DNA of 64,000 nt, from positions 372,001 through 436,000 of the forward strand of contig NCGJ01000003.1 of the NCBI GenBank assembly GCA_002281555.1, given 5' to 3'. How positions within the stretch are numbered: the stretch's first letter is position 1; the number at the start of each line of letters is the position of its first letter. Source of the stretch: Hydrogenophilales bacterium 28-61-23. GTDB taxonomy: Bacteria; Pseudomonadota; Gammaproteobacteria; Burkholderiales; Thiobacillaceae. Of this stretch, positions 1 to 9,269 are shown one piece after another. The position numbers and the translations under genes are program-made. The notes beneath the pieces are model-generated. The model searched no databases. It saw only the letters and a list, made by a program, of their open reading frames with translations, and had not been told where the DNA came from.

Positions 1-605
1 CCACGATACCACTTGAGCTTGTGCGCCGGATAACCGATCGCCAGCAACTGTTTGATGTTGGTGGGCGACTGGCCGCACCAGGGGCCGTTGCAGTACAGCA
101 CCAGTGTTTTGGCGGTTTCGAAATTCCACAATCCGCCCTGACGTGTCGCGCCGAACCGGAAGATCAGGATATCCGCGATCTTGTCCGCATCGCTATGGGC
201 CGGATGCAGTTCCTGCCACGGCAGCAGCAGCGCGCCGGGAAGGATGCCGGAACGCTGCGGCCAGTCGCTGTCGCGCGAATCGATCACCAGCACGCTGGCG
301 TCTTTGCCGACCTTCTTCAGGTATTCCAGCATTTCCAGTTCGCCGATGGTTTCCACACCTGGAGCAAGCTGCATGGGTTGTATGCAGAACGGCGGACACG
401 GACGCGAGGTCAGCGAGTAATCCGGATCGAGCATGTTTTCGGTATCCGGATTCCGCTCGATCTTGATCTTGCGGCCTTGATGCAGCACCGTCACCGAGGC
501 GACGTCCGGCGTGATGTTGACCGTTTTTTCGGCCGCTTGAAGCGGACCGCCGCCAGCCCAAAAAACCAGCAATAGCGCTGCTAACCGAACCGGATGACTG
601 TGCAT
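1..605 (-). CDS. Secreted rhodanese-domain protein (3' end cut by window)
   Basis: The frame runs from an ATG at 605 to the window edge, so at least 201 residues are visible and the C-terminus is missing. A hydrophobic N-terminus (about residues 6-24, ending LQAA) looks like a signal peptide. The rest matches a single rhodanese fold: VLVIDSRD near residue 105 and a catalytic-loop signature YCNGPWCGQSP with the likely active Cys at 172. Additional cysteines form CPPFC at 70-74. A periplasmic sulfur-transfer or thiol role is inferred; the substrate is unknown. It lies 55 bp after dolP in the same direction and may be the last gene of the yraN-diaA-dolP transcript. Confidence 0.75.
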   Translation of the reverse strand, partial: MHSHPVRLAALLLVFWAGGGPLQAAEKTVNITPDVASVTVLHQGRKIKIERNPDTENMLDPDYSLTSRPCPPFCIQPMQLAPGVETIGELEMLEYLKKVGKDASVLVIDSRDSDWPQRSGILPGALLLPWQELHPAHSDADKIADILIFRFGATRQGGLWNFETAKTLVLYCNGPWCGQSPTNIKQLLAIGYPAHKLKWYR

Positions 606-660
606 GCTTTACTCCCCAGGGCCAAGATGCTGACAACGGCGCATGGCTCAAGGCCAGGCA

Positions 661-1242
661 TCAGTCCATGTATTCGAATACTTTGACCACTTTGGAAACG
701 CCACCGGTCCGAGCCGCGATTTCAGCCGCGGCATTGCCTTCCTCGCGTTTGACCAGACCCATCAGAAACACCGTGCCCGCTTCGGTCACGACCTTGACGT
801 GGTGGGCGTTGAATTGCTTGTTGTCCAGAAAGCGCGCTTTGACTTTTGCGGTGATGAAGCCATCGTTGCTGCGCGCAAAAAATGTCGTCGGCCCGGCGAT
901 CGCGACCTCGTTCTGCACTTCGCGCACATTCGGCGCGGCGCGGGCAATGTCGGCAACCTGAGCCTGAATGGCGGCATCCGGAGCCTGGCCGGTGAGTAAA
1001 ACCCTGCGGTTGTGGCTGGTGACGCTGATGTGGGTTTTAGTGCCGTGATTTTCATGAATCCGGTTGGCGACCTTGAGTTCGATCTCCTCATCCAGCACGT
1101 AAGTCCCCGCCGTGCGACGGTCTTCCGCCATCAGCACGCCGACGCCGAAGCCGCCCGCGATCATGGGTGCGCAGCCGCTCATCGGCAATACGGTCAGGCC
1201 CAGGGAAAGGCCCAGGAGGGCATTCAAAACGTGTTTTTTCAT
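661..1242 (-). CDS. dolP: BON-domain outer-membrane lipoprotein, DolP/YraP-like
   Basis: 193 residues, close to the usual length of the family. A lipobox (LPMSGC, Cys 24) follows a hydrophobic signal, so this is a predicted lipoprotein. Two BON domains follow, roughly residues 47-115 and 125-190, with the typical VLLTGQ and VFLMGLV strands. In E. coli DolP is an outer-membrane lipoprotein that binds anionic phospholipid and supports envelope integrity. It starts 3 bp after diaA, which implies one transcript. The gene order is the same as the conserved yraN-diaA-dolP block, which supports the name. Confidence 0.88.
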   Translation of the reverse strand: MKKHVLNALLGLSLGLTVLPMSGCAPMIAGGFGVGVLMAEDRRTAGTYVLDEEIELKVANRIHENHGTKTHISVTSHNRRVLLTGQAPDAAIQAQVADIARAAPNVREVQNEVAIAGPTTFFARSNDGFITAKVKARFLDNKQFNAHHVKVVTEAGTVFLMGLVKREEGNAAAEIAARTGGVSKVVKVFEYMD

Positions 1243-1245
1243 GAT

Positions 1246-1818
1246 TCAGGCTCCAAGCAATAAATAATCGATGCCATCGGAAATGCAATGAATGGCAAGT
1301 ATCAGCGTTTCATGGATACGCGCGGAAGAATCCGCCGGCGCGCAGAGCAGCACATCCTCTTCGCGCAGTATTTCAGCCAACGCGCCACCTTCGCCACCAA
1401 CCAGGGCGATTACGATCATGCCGCGTTCATGCGCGGCGCGCGCGGCTTCGGTAACCGCGCGCGACTGGCCGAAGGTGGCGACCGCCAGGAGCACATCGCC
1501 GGGATGCCCCAAGGCCGAAACCATGCGAGCAAAGTCCGGGCTGTCCGCATCGCTCATCGCGGCCCCCGCGCAAGGCAACGCAATCGCGGCCAGGCCGGGG
1601 CGGTCCTTCTCCAGTCTATGGGTCAGAATTGCCGCCGCATGGCTGGCCAACAGACTCGCGGCGCCATTACCGCAAGTCAGTATCTTGCCCTCTTGCATCA
1701 GGCAATCGGTGAGTGTCTGTATCGAACGGCCGATCGGTTCGGACAACAGATCCGACGCATCCGTCAGCGTCAGAATGCTGGACTTGAACTGATCGAGGAT
1801 GCGTTGGTTAAGCGGCAT
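1246..1818 (-). CDS. diaA: SIS-domain protein, DiaA / phosphoheptose-isomerase-like
   Basis: 190 residues forming one sugar-isomerase (SIS) domain. The phospho-sugar binding stretch is CGNGAASLLASH near residues 49-60, with VATFGQS downstream. Homologues are either DiaA, which binds DnaA and helps time replication initiation, or GmhA, which makes heptose-7-phosphate. The neighbours yraN and dolP favour DiaA; many betaproteobacterial genomes label this gene gmhA, so the biochemical role stays open. Translated from an ATG at 1818 and tightly linked to dolP. Confidence 0.8.
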   Translation of the reverse strand: MPLNQRILDQFKSSILTLTDASDLLSEPIGRSIQTLTDCLMQEGKILTCGNGAASLLASHAAAILTHRLEKDRPGLAAIALPCAGAAMSDADSPDFARMVSALGHPGDVLLAVATFGQSRAVTEAARAAHERGMIVIALVGGEGGALAEILREEDVLLCAPADSSARIHETLILAIHCISDGIDYLLLGA

Positions 1819-1903
1819 GGCTGAAGGGCGTGTGGCAAGGAAAAAAGGCGAAAAGCGCGGCGATTATAGCGATGGAGTCACATTGCCATTGCCGCATGGG
1901 GCC

Positions 1904-2251
1904 TCAGGTCTCGAACGCCGCTTTCAACCATTGCAGCTTGCCGGCCTGAATCAGCACCGCGTCGAACCGACACGGCGCGTCGATGTTGTGTTTGACCAGA
2001 TAGTGGCTGGCCGCCAGCGCGATGCGGCGCTGCTTGGCGGACGTGATGCTGGCCGCCGCGCCGCCGAAATCGGCGCTCGTCCGCGCCCTCACTTCAACGA
2101 ACACCAGCACCGCGCCGTCGTGCATGATCAGGTCGATCTCGCCGCCGCGACAGCGGTAATTGCGCGCCGCCAGCTTCAGCCCCTGCCGGATCAGAAAGTC
2201 CGCCGCCGTCTGTTCCTCCGCCTCGCCCTTCCTGGCGTCGCTTTTAATCAT
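1904..2251 (-). CDS. yraN: YraN family (UPF0102) nuclease-like protein
   Basis: 115 residues, the normal YraN size. The fold is that of restriction-like endonucleases: GEIDLI (Glu 38, Asp 40) followed by FVEVR (Glu 53). The last conserved residue of the D-ExK motif is Arg 55 instead of Lys, as in several family members. Function is not established; links to DNA processing are by family. It is divergent from rsmI with a gap of 56 bp, as in E. coli, but the lpoA gene that sits between them there is absent. Confidence 0.88.
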   Translation of the reverse strand: MIKSDARKGEAEEQTAADFLIRQGLKLAARNYRCRGGEIDLIMHDGAVLVFVEVRARTSADFGGAAASITSAKQRRIALAASHYLVKHNIDAPCRFDAVLIQAGKLQWLKAAFET

Positions 2252-2307
2252 GCCGCTTCCTGTTTGGTTACACTGACCGCCCGAAGTATCCGCCGAAGTT
2301 TCCAGTC

Positions 2308-3180
2308 ATGTTCGACGCCTCCCAGCCGGCTCGCCCCGGTGTGCTTCACATCGTCGCCACCCCCATCGGCAATTTGCGCGATCTCAGCCAGCGCGCGCTC
2401 GACGTCCTGAAAACGGCCGACATCGTCGCGGCGGAAGATACCCGCACCACACAAGGCCTGCTCAACGTGCACCAGATCCAGGCCGGCAAACTGACGCCGC
2501 TGCACGACCACAACGAACAGGCCGCCGCCGCGCGATTGATCGAAGCGCTGCGCGCCGGGCAAAGCGTCGCCTACGTATCCGACGCCGGCACGCCCGGCAT
2601 TTCCGACCCCGGCGCGCGCCTGGTCAACGCCGTGCGCGCCGCCGGTTTCGAGATCACGCCGATTCCCGGCCCGAGCGCGGTGGCGACGGCTTTATCCGTC
2701 GCCGGCATCGAGGGCGCCTGGCTGTTCTACGGTTTTCTGCCGGCAAAACCCGGCGCGCGTCGCAAAGCGCTGCAAGAACTGGCGACACGCCCCGACGCGC
2801 TGGTGTTCTACGAAGCGCCGCATCGCATCGAGGAAACCATCGACGACCTGCTCGCGATACTGGGCGGCGAACGCAGTATTTTGTTCGCGCGCGAACTGAC
2901 CAAAAAATTCGAGCAACTGCATGCCTGCCCGCTGGCCGAAGCGCCGGCCTGGCTGGCGGCGGACGACAACCATCGGCGCGGCGAATTCGTGCTGGTGGTC
3001 GCGGCGCCGGCGGCGCAAACCGATGACAACGACAAAGAAAGCCGCGAAGCCCGCCGCGTGCTGGAAATCCTGCTCGAGGAACTGCCGTTGAAGCAGGCCG
3101 CCCACCTCGCCGCCCGTCTGACCGGCGCGCGCAAGAACGCACTGTACGACCTCGCCCTGACGCTTAAAGAAGAGAAATGA
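2308..3180 (+). CDS. rsmI: 16S rRNA (cytidine1402-2'-O)-methyltransferase RsmI
   Basis: 290 residues, full length. The SAM-dependent tetrapyrrole-methylase-type fold is clear: [14 protein letters not shown] at the start, AEDTRTT around residue 42, [14 protein letters not shown] near 89 and IPGPSA near 119. RsmI methylates the ribose of C1402 in the ribosomal decoding centre. Its stop overlaps the possible first start of pyrC (ATGA), so the two genes are likely co-transcribed although their functions are unrelated. Confidence 0.96.
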   Translation: MFDASQPARPGVLHIVATPIGNLRDLSQRALDVLKTADIVAAEDTRTTQGLLNVHQIQAGKLTPLHDHNEQAAAARLIEALRAGQSVAYVSDAGTPGISDPGARLVNAVRAAGFEITPIPGPSAVATALSVAGIEGAWLFYGFLPAKPGARRKALQELATRPDALVFYEAPHRIEETIDDLLAILGGERSILFARELTKKFEQLHACPLAEAPAWLAADDNHRRGEFVLVVAAPAAQTDDNDKESREARRVLEILLEELPLKQAAHLAARLTGARKNALYDLALTLKEEK

Positions 3181-3182
3181 TC

Positions 3183-4211
3183 ATGCAGACTCTCACGCTC
3201 ATCCGCCCCGACGACTGGCATCTGCATCTGCGCGATGGCGACATGCTCGCCGCCGTGCTGCCCGATACCGCCCGCCAGTTCGCGCGCGCCATCGCCATGC
3301 CCAACCTGCGTCCGCCGGTGCGCACGCTGGAAGATGCCCAGGCCTACCGCGCCCGCATACTGGCCGCGCTGCCGAAAGGCATGCGGTTCACACCTTTGAT
3401 GACGCTTTACCTGACCGACAACAGCGACCCGGCGCAGATCGCCGAAGCACACGCCAGCGGCATCGTCCAGGCCGTGAAGTACTACCCGGCCGGCGCCACC
3501 ACCAACTCCGATTCCGGCGTCACCGACATCCGCAAGGTCGATGCGGTGCTGGAAGTCATGCAGGAAACTGGCCTGCCCTTGCTGCTGCATGGCGAGGTCA
3601 CCGATCCGGACATCGATGTATTCGACCGCGAGGCGGTGTTCATCGAGCGCATCCTCGCCCCGCTGCTGCGCCTGTTTCCCAACCTCAAGGTGGTGCTGGA
3701 ACACATCACCACCCGCCAGGCGGCCGAGTTCGTCGCCGCCGCGCCCGCCAACGTCGCCGCCACGATCACCGCGCATCACCTGCTCTACAACCGCAACGCC
3801 ATGTTCCAGGGCGGCATCCGGCCGCATTACTACTGCCTGCCGGTGCTGAAGCGCGAAACCCATCGTCAGGCGCTGATCAAGGCCGCAATTAGTGGCAACC
3901 CAAAATTCTTCCTCGGTACCGACAGCGCGCCGCACGCCAAAGCCGCCAAGGAAGCCGCCTGCGGCTGCGCCGGCATCTACACCGCCCACGCCGCGCTGGA
4001 GCTGTACGCAGAAGCCTTCGACCTGGCCGGCGCGCTCGACAAACTGGAAGCCTTCGCCAGTTTCCATGGCCCGGATTTCTACGGCCTGGCGCGCAACACG
4101 GAACAGGTCACGCTGGTGCGCGAAACCACAACGGTCAGCGCCGATCATCCGGCCGGCATCGTGCCGCTGCGCGCAGGTGAAACGCTGGCCTGGCGTTTGC
4201 TGGAGCGTTGA
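3183..4211 (+). CDS. pyrC: Dihydroorotase (class II)
   Basis: 342 residues from the ATG at 3183; an in-frame ATG at 3177 would add two residues. The enzyme closes carbamoyl-aspartate to dihydroorotate in pyrimidine synthesis. Metal ligands are recognisable: HLHLRDG near the start, the carboxylated Lys in [13 protein letters not shown], His in LLLHGEV and LEHITT, and Asp in LGTDSAPH. This is the E. coli-type single-domain enzyme. It is directly behind rsmI. Confidence 0.96.
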   Translation: MQTLTLIRPDDWHLHLRDGDMLAAVLPDTARQFARAIAMPNLRPPVRTLEDAQAYRARILAALPKGMRFTPLMTLYLTDNSDPAQIAEAHASGIVQAVKYYPAGATTNSDSGVTDIRKVDAVLEVMQETGLPLLLHGEVTDPDIDVFDREAVFIERILAPLLRLFPNLKVVLEHITTRQAAEFVAAAPANVAATITAHHLLYNRNAMFQGGIRPHYYCLPVLKRETHRQALIKAAISGNPKFFLGTDSAPHAKAAKEAACGCAGIYTAHAALELYAEAFDLAGALDKLEAFASFHGPDFYGLARNTEQVTLVRETTTVSADHPAGIVPLRAGETLAWRLLER

Positions 4212-4369
4212 GTCCGCGTGGCGTGGTAGCGGTCACCGGACTCACCCATCTTGTGGCGCGCTTCGGTGGTGTTCCCGCCGGAGTCTCCGCTACTATGCGC
4301 GGGCTGGGCCTGGCGCTAAACCGGCCCGCATGCAGCCAACCACAATCCACCACACAAGAGGAGACGCGT

Positions 4370-4762
4370 GTGAGCAACAAAATCAAAGTCGCATTATTGG
4401 GTCTGGGTAGCGTGGGCGAGGCCTTCGCCGAACACTTTCTGGCCAAGATCCAGGAAGACCGCATCGACGTGGAAATCGTTGCCGTGGCCGACCGCCATCC
4501 CGATACCCCGGTCGCCCTGGGCTTCGCCCACAGCAAGGTGCCGGTGTTCCAGGACGCCATGGAGGTGATCAAGCTCGGCGATCAAGTGGACCTGATCTTC
4601 GACCTGACCGGCAATGCCGAACTGCGCCAGCAACTGCGCGCCGGGCTCCAGGCAAGCAACAACCGCCATACCGTCATCGCGCCCGAGGTGTTCGCCCACC
4701 TGCTCTGGAACTTCTTCGGCGAGAGCAAAGCCCTGCTACAACACGCGCAAACGGGCTATTAA
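4370..4762 (+). CDS. Small single-domain Rossmann (NAD(P)-binding) protein
   Basis: 130 residues from a GTG at 4370, chosen because an AGAGGAG ribosome-binding site sits just before it. The N-terminus VALLGLGSVGEAF is a GxGxxG dinucleotide-binding loop, and the strand VEIVAVADRH follows at the expected spacing. It resembles the N-terminal cofactor domain of homoserine dehydrogenase or Gfo/Idh/MocA oxidoreductases, but no catalytic domain follows. It could be a sensor or a binding protein. Function unknown. A strong hairpin lies downstream (4786-4812). Confidence 0.7.
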   Translation: MSNKIKVALLGLGSVGEAFAEHFLAKIQEDRIDVEIVAVADRHPDTPVALGFAHSKVPVFQDAMEVIKLGDQVDLIFDLTGNAELRQQLRAGLQASNNRHTVIAPEVFAHLLWNFFGESKALLQHAQTGY

Positions 4763-4785
4763 CCGCCGCTAGTCCATCGGCTCCG

Positions 4786-4812
4786 CCCCGGCCATCGACG
4801 TCATGGCCGGGG
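4786..4812. terminator. Hairpin after the Rossmann gene
   Basis: A perfect 10-bp stem (CCCCGGCCAT with ATGGCCGGGG) and a 7-nt loop lie 24 bp after the stop codon. No T-run follows, so intrinsic termination is uncertain; it may only mark the transcript end. Confidence 0.4.
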
Positions 4813-4939
4813 TGGCTCGGCCAAACATCCCGGAATATCAAGGGACGGATATTGACGTTGTAGATGGATTTCGCAAGCGCAATCCATGCCGCGCGGACGC
4901 CGGAATAATCCCGTGCCGGATCAATAACAGAGGTTCCCC

Positions 4940-6610
4940 ATGGCCATCATCGTCCCCGACGGCTGGCGTGAGTTTGCCAACAGCGGCGCGGTAACCGGCG
5001 CCGCCCAGCGCGAAATCGAAACCCTCGCCGCGCTGGCCGATGCGTTGCCGGACGCGTACACCGTCTATCACGCGGTGCACTGGACGCGGCTGGAACACGG
5101 TTATTCGGTCTATGGCGAGATCGATTTCGTGCTGGTCAATCAGGCTGGCGCGCTGTTGCTTATCGAGCAGAAAAGCGGCTTTCTCGAAGAGGGGCCGGAC
5201 GGCTTGGTCAAGCGCTATGCCGAGAAGAGCAAGAGCGTGCCGATGCAGATGGCGCGCGGTATCGCCGCGATCCAGGCCAAATTGCACGCCCGTCCGGGTT
5301 GCCGCGATGTGGCCATCGACTATCTGCTGTATTGCCCGGATTACCAGATCAAGCAGATGGAATCCGCCGGCATCAGCCCGGAACGCATCGTCGATGCGCG
5401 CCGCCGCGACCAGTTGGCCGCCATCGTCGGCCAGATTCTGCCGCCGGGAGATGCGGAACGTGCCAACCCCGACACCACGCGCCAGGTGCATCGTTTCCTG
5501 CGCGACATCGTGCAACTGGAAACCGATGTCAGCGCGTTGATCGGCCGCGCGCAGACTTTGGTCACCCGCATTTCCGGCGGCCTGGCGCACTGGGCGCGGC
5601 AACTCGAATTTTCACCGTATCGGCTGCGCGTCAGCGGCACCGCCGGCTCCGGCAAGACGCAGTTGGCGCTGGCCGAATACCGCGCCGCCATCGAGCTGGG
5701 CAAGCGCCCGCTCTACGTCTGCTACAACCGCCCGCTGGCCGATCACTTCCAACTCATCGCGCCGCCCGGCGGCCATGTCTGCACGCTGCACATGCTGTGC
5801 GACCAGCGTCTGCGCGCGGCCGGTGAGCTTCCCGATTTCAACCAGCCCGACGCGTTCGAAACCCTGCTCGCCCGCGCCGCCGCCCTGCCCGTTTCGGAAG
5901 ACTGGCTGTTCGATACGCTGATCGTCGACGAAGGCCAGGATTTCAGCGAAACCTGGCGCGATCTGGCGCTGCGGCATCTGAAACCCGGGGTTGAGTTCGC
6001 AAGCCGCGCGATCTGGCTGGAAGACCCGCTGCAGAATCTTTACGGCCGCGAACCGGTCGAGCTGCCCGGCTGGGTGCGCATCCATGCCACCAGCAACTAC
6101 CGCAGCCCGCGCTCGGTGGTGCGCATGTTGCAAAACCTGTTGCCGGAGGAATTCCAGATCGAAGCGCAAGGCGCGCTGCAATCGTCGGATCTGGTCGTGC
6201 TGACCTATAAAGATGCAGCCGAGCTGACGCAGCAGGTCAAAGAAGGCATTCGCCAGTGCCTGGCTGAAGGCTTCAAGAAGGCGGACATCGCCGTGGTCAG
6301 CTACAGCGGGCGCGAGAAATCGCTGTTGTTCCCCTATACCGAACTCGGCCCGCACAGCCTGAAGACCTACACCGGCCGCTACGATCTGCTCGGCCAGCCG
6401 ATTTATTCCGACGGCGATGTGTTGCTCGAATCGGTCTACCGCTTCAAGGGCCAGGCCGCGCCGGCCATCGTGTTCGCCGAGATCGACTTCGAGCAACTCG
6501 ACGAGCGCGCCGTACGCAAACTGTTCGTCGGCGCCACGCGCGCGACGATGAAACTGGTGCTGGTGGTGTCGGAACGGTCGGCGGCGGTGTTGCTGGAACG
6601 GCTGGGCTGA
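4940..6610 (+). CDS. NERD-domain nuclease fused to UvrD-like helicase
   Basis: 556 residues. Residues about 12-130 are a NERD nuclease-related domain: GEIDFVLV and LLLIEQKSG supply the acidic residues and Lys of the restriction-like core. A superfamily 1 helicase ATPase follows: Walker A GTAGSGKT near 233, Walker B LIVDEGQD near 328, and the UvrD-type C-terminal motifs VYRFKGQAAPAIVF and LFVGATRA near the end. Such NERD-helicases are proposed DNA-processing or defence proteins; the role here is not known. The next gene, in the opposite direction, is a WYL regulator, a class often linked to DNA-damage or defence genes. Confidence 0.85.
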   Translation: MAIIVPDGWREFANSGAVTGAAQREIETLAALADALPDAYTVYHAVHWTRLEHGYSVYGEIDFVLVNQAGALLLIEQKSGFLEEGPDGLVKRYAEKSKSVPMQMARGIAAIQAKLHARPGCRDVAIDYLLYCPDYQIKQMESAGISPERIVDARRRDQLAAIVGQILPPGDAERANPDTTRQVHRFLRDIVQLETDVSALIGRAQTLVTRISGGLAHWARQLEFSPYRLRVSGTAGSGKTQLALAEYRAAIELGKRPLYVCYNRPLADHFQLIAPPGGHVCTLHMLCDQRLRAAGELPDFNQPDAFETLLARAAALPVSEDWLFDTLIVDEGQDFSETWRDLALRHLKPGVEFASRAIWLEDPLQNLYGREPVELPGWVRIHATSNYRSPRSVVRMLQNLLPEEFQIEAQGALQSSDLVVLTYKDAAELTQQVKEGIRQCLAEGFKKADIAVVSYSGREKSLLFPYTELGPHSLKTYTGRYDLLGQPIYSDGDVLLESVYRFKGQAAPAIVFAEIDFEQLDERAVRKLFVGATRATMKLVLVVSERSAAVLLERLG

Positions 6611-6647
6611 CGGTACTGCGGCGTGTCGGCAAGGGATTGCCGATGCC

Positions 6648-7631
6648 TCATGGCATCCGCGCCAACCCCGCGCGCAGTTTCTCCACCACCTTCTCGCGCA
6701 ATTCCACCGGTTCCAATACTTCCACTTCCGGCACGTGGCGCAGGATGTCCATGACCAGTTCGCGCTCGTCGGCGTAGGGCAATTCCAGCAGGTAGTGGCC
6801 ATCCTTGTGCAGTTTGCCGCGTTGTTTCGGATGCCATTGTTCCAGCGCCACCCAGCGCGCGCGTTCGGGACTGAAGCGCAGTTTCGCCCAGGCCAGCTTG
6901 CGGCCGGAGAAGATGCCGTAGCCGGCGCCGAGCATCGCGTCCAGGCTTTTCTCGGGCACTTCGCGCGCCGGTTTGTCGAGAATTTCGGCTTGCCGCACAC
7001 CGTCCACCGCGAAGCTGCGCAGGCCTTTGCGCAGATGGCACCAGGCGTCCAGATACCAGTTTTCGCGATAGTGGACCAGGCGTTGCGGTGACAGCACGCG
7101 CTCGCTGAGCGTGTCGCTGGATTTGGCGTAATAGCTGACCAGCAAACGCTTGCGCCGCAACAAGGCGGAGCCGAGCGCGGCGAACTGGTCCAGCGGCACG
7201 CGGCGGGCGGCGAGCGGAATCAGCTTGATGCGCTTGCGCACTTCCTCGGCCGGGTGGCGGCCGCTGCCGAGCAAGCCGGTCAGGCGCGCCATCAGGGGCT
7301 GGATATGCGGCCCGAGCAGTCCGCCGGCGTCGAGGTTGGCGAGCAGATGCTGCATGGTCAGCAAAGCGTGGATTTCTTCGGCGGAAAACCACAGGCCGGG
7401 CAACTCGTATTGCGGGCCGACGCCGGCGGCGACATCCTGGCTGTCATAACGATAGCCGCGCGTGTCGCGATCCCAGACGATGGGCGCATTGAGGCGATTG
7501 CGCAGATATTCCAGATCGCGTTTCAGCGTCGCGCGCGAGACGTCCAGTCGCGTTTGCAGGCGCTCGAAGGTCGCCACGCCGGGCGACGACAACATCATGT
7601 CGATCAGGTGAAAACGTTCGGTTCGATCCAT
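6648..7631 (-). CDS. WYL-domain transcriptional regulator
   Basis: 327 residues from the ATG at 7631; an in-frame upstream ATG at 7661 is less likely because homology to DeoR/HTH_11-type regulators begins at MDRTERFHLIDMML. The N-terminal winged helix includes VSRATLKRDLEYLRNRL. The WYL domain covers about residues 140-240 (NWYLDAWCHLRKGLRSFAVDGV), followed by a WCX-type C-terminal part. WYL proteins sense a ligand, possibly nucleic acid or nucleotides. It converges with the NERD-helicase gene and diverges from a 62-aa gene. Confidence 0.9.
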   Translation of the reverse strand: MDRTERFHLIDMMLSSPGVATFERLQTRLDVSRATLKRDLEYLRNRLNAPIVWDRDTRGYRYDSQDVAAGVGPQYELPGLWFSAEEIHALLTMQHLLANLDAGGLLGPHIQPLMARLTGLLGSGRHPAEEVRKRIKLIPLAARRVPLDQFAALGSALLRRKRLLVSYYAKSSDTLSERVLSPQRLVHYRENWYLDAWCHLRKGLRSFAVDGVRQAEILDKPAREVPEKSLDAMLGAGYGIFSGRKLAWAKLRFSPERARWVALEQWHPKQRGKLHKDGHYLLELPYADERELVMDILRHVPEVEVLEPVELREKVVEKLRAGLARMP

Positions 7632-7744
7632 GTTTTTGTCTCCGGATGGACGTGCGGCCATTGTAGGCGCGGGATCGGGCGGTGGCGCGTCTGGTGAGCC
7701 AGCGGGCTTCTAAGCTGTCGGCATCGCAACCGATGGAGACAACC

Positions 7745-7933
7745 ATGAATTTCAGCCTGAGTCTGACGCTTTATCTCTCGCTTGGCCTGGCGTTGACCCA
7801 ACTGCGGCGCAACCAGGGCATGCCGTTATCGGATGCGCTGTTCTGCGGCGTGTTCTGGCCGCTGGATCTGTCGCGGCGCGGCATCGAGTTGCTGGTGCGC
7901 AGTGTGTTTCGGGCCGAAGCACGACGGATGTAG
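7745..7933 (+). CDS. 62-residue hydrophobic small protein
   Basis: The ATG at 7745 follows a good GGAG at 7736, so I place the start here and not at an upstream in-frame ATG. The first 20 residues (SLSLTLYLSLGLALTQL) and a central stretch (ALFCGVFWPLDL) are hydrophobic, which suggests a small inner-membrane protein. It is divergent from the WYL regulator and shares its upstream region. I do not recognise the family. Confidence 0.55.
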   Translation: MNFSLSLTLYLSLGLALTQLRRNQGMPLSDALFCGVFWPLDLSRRGIELLVRSVFRAEARRM

Positions 7934-8065
7934 GGCGGGAATCCTTTCCCGCCGGTCCAACGTCCGATTGCCGTTGCATCGACAGTCGGCAAAGGACAGC
8001 GGAGTCGTTGGCGCTTCAGCGCTTACGAATCCGGCGGCCCTCTTGCGGGGATTGCCGACCTACAA
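7934..8065. repeat. REP-like palindromes
   Basis: A GGCGGGAA / TTTCCCGCC hairpin directly follows the small gene, and a second related element in opposite orientation (GGATTGCCGACCTAC) ends near 8062. Paired inverted elements beginning GTAGG(G/T) are typical of REP/BIME repeats. They fill most of the gap before cobW. Confidence 0.5.
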
Positions 8066-8087
8066 CTGCCTCATGCCAAAGCCGTCT

Positions 8088-9140
8088 TTATGCCAAAGCC
8101 GCCTGAGTGAAATCTTCCAGCAGTTTGGCGACGAAGGCTTCGTCCAGATCGGACGTGATGAACACGAAGCGGCTGCGCCGGTCGTCGTCCGGCCAGGCCG
8201 GCAGTTCGGCGGGTGGGTAAAGCATGTGCTGGACGGCATGCAGCACGACCGGATTCGGCTTGCCCTTGACGTTGACCAGCGCCTTCATGCGCAACAGGTT
8301 CTGCGCGCGGAACGCCTGCAACATCTCCAGCGCGGACTGCACGCCCAGCCAGTCCAGCGGTTCGTCGAAACTCAGGCTGAAGGCGCGGATGCGCGCGTCG
8401 TGCGACGCGGTTTGCTCCACCTTGGCCTGGGTTTTCATAACGCCGCCCAGCGGCGCGCGCGCGGCCGGTTTGTAACGTTGATGCGCCAGCCAGCGCAGCA
8501 CGTCGGGATGCTTGTTGTTCGGGTCGAACAGGCCCAGATGGGTGACCCGCTCCGGGTCGATCTGGCCGTTTAACACCGTGTACACCGGCGCGGCCGGGTT
8601 GAGTTCGGCCAGGCGGGCGGTCAATGACTCAATCTGCCCGGGCGTGGCCAGATCGGTCTTGGTCAGCAGCAAGCGATCCGCCACGGCGGCCTGGCGTTCC
8701 GCCTCCGGATGCGCTTCCAGTTGTTGCGCGCCGAACACCGCGTCCACCGTGGTCACCACGCCATCCATTTTCAGCCGCGCCGCCAGCCAACGCTCGGCCA
8801 GCAAGGTTTGCAGTATCGGGGCCGGGTCGGCGATGCCGGTGGTTTCGATGACGATGCGTTCGAACGGCGGCAGCGTGCCGCTGGCGCGCGACATCAGCAG
8901 ATTCTTCAGGGTCGGCGCCAGCGTGCCCTGAATCTGGCAGCAGACGCAGCCGCCGGACAGCAGCGCCAACGGGCCGCGGCTTTCTTCCAGCAATTGATGA
9001 TCCAGGCCGATTTCGCCGAATTCGTTCATCACCACGGCGGTCAACGGCAAATGCCGCAACAGGTGGTTGAGAACGGTGGTTTTGCCGCTGCCGAGAAAAC
9101 CAGTCAGCAGCGTGACGGGCAGAAGTTCGGGGGAAGTCAT
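8088..9140 (-). CDS. CobW/YjiA-family metal-chaperone GTPase
   Basis: 350 residues from the ATG at 9140. The G1 loop GFLGSGKTT is at about 13-21, the metal-binding CxCC motif GGCVCCQ is near 67, ETTGIADP follows, and TKTD is the nucleotide-specificity motif. A CobW C-terminal domain ([22 protein letters not shown]) ends the protein. These G3E GTPases deliver metal ions, often zinc, to client enzymes. No metal-enzyme partner is adjacent, so the client cannot be named. It is divergent from ampG. Confidence 0.9.
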   Translation of the reverse strand: MTSPELLPVTLLTGFLGSGKTTVLNHLLRHLPLTAVVMNEFGEIGLDHQLLEESRGPLALLSGGCVCCQIQGTLAPTLKNLLMSRASGTLPPFERIVIETTGIADPAPILQTLLAERWLAARLKMDGVVTTVDAVFGAQQLEAHPEAERQAAVADRLLLTKTDLATPGQIESLTARLAELNPAAPVYTVLNGQIDPERVTHLGLFDPNNKHPDVLRWLAHQRYKPAARAPLGGVMKTQAKVEQTASHDARIRAFSLSFDEPLDWLGVQSALEMLQAFRAQNLLRMKALVNVKGKPNPVVLHAVQHMLYPPAELPAWPDDDRRSRFVFITSDLDEAFVAKLLEDFTQAALA

Positions 9141-9269
9141 CGAGATAAGGGGCGCTACCTGGTGGAAAGTTGAAATAATACGGCCCGCCCAATCGATGCG
9201 CCGATGGCGCCGGCAAAATCGGCTACAACCGCATCCTGAATCCATCCTCGCTCCAACACCCGCTTCGAC

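Noticed and set aside
2808-4148. 446-codon minus frame opposite pyrC and rsmI
   Set aside because: Shadow of two well-known genes.
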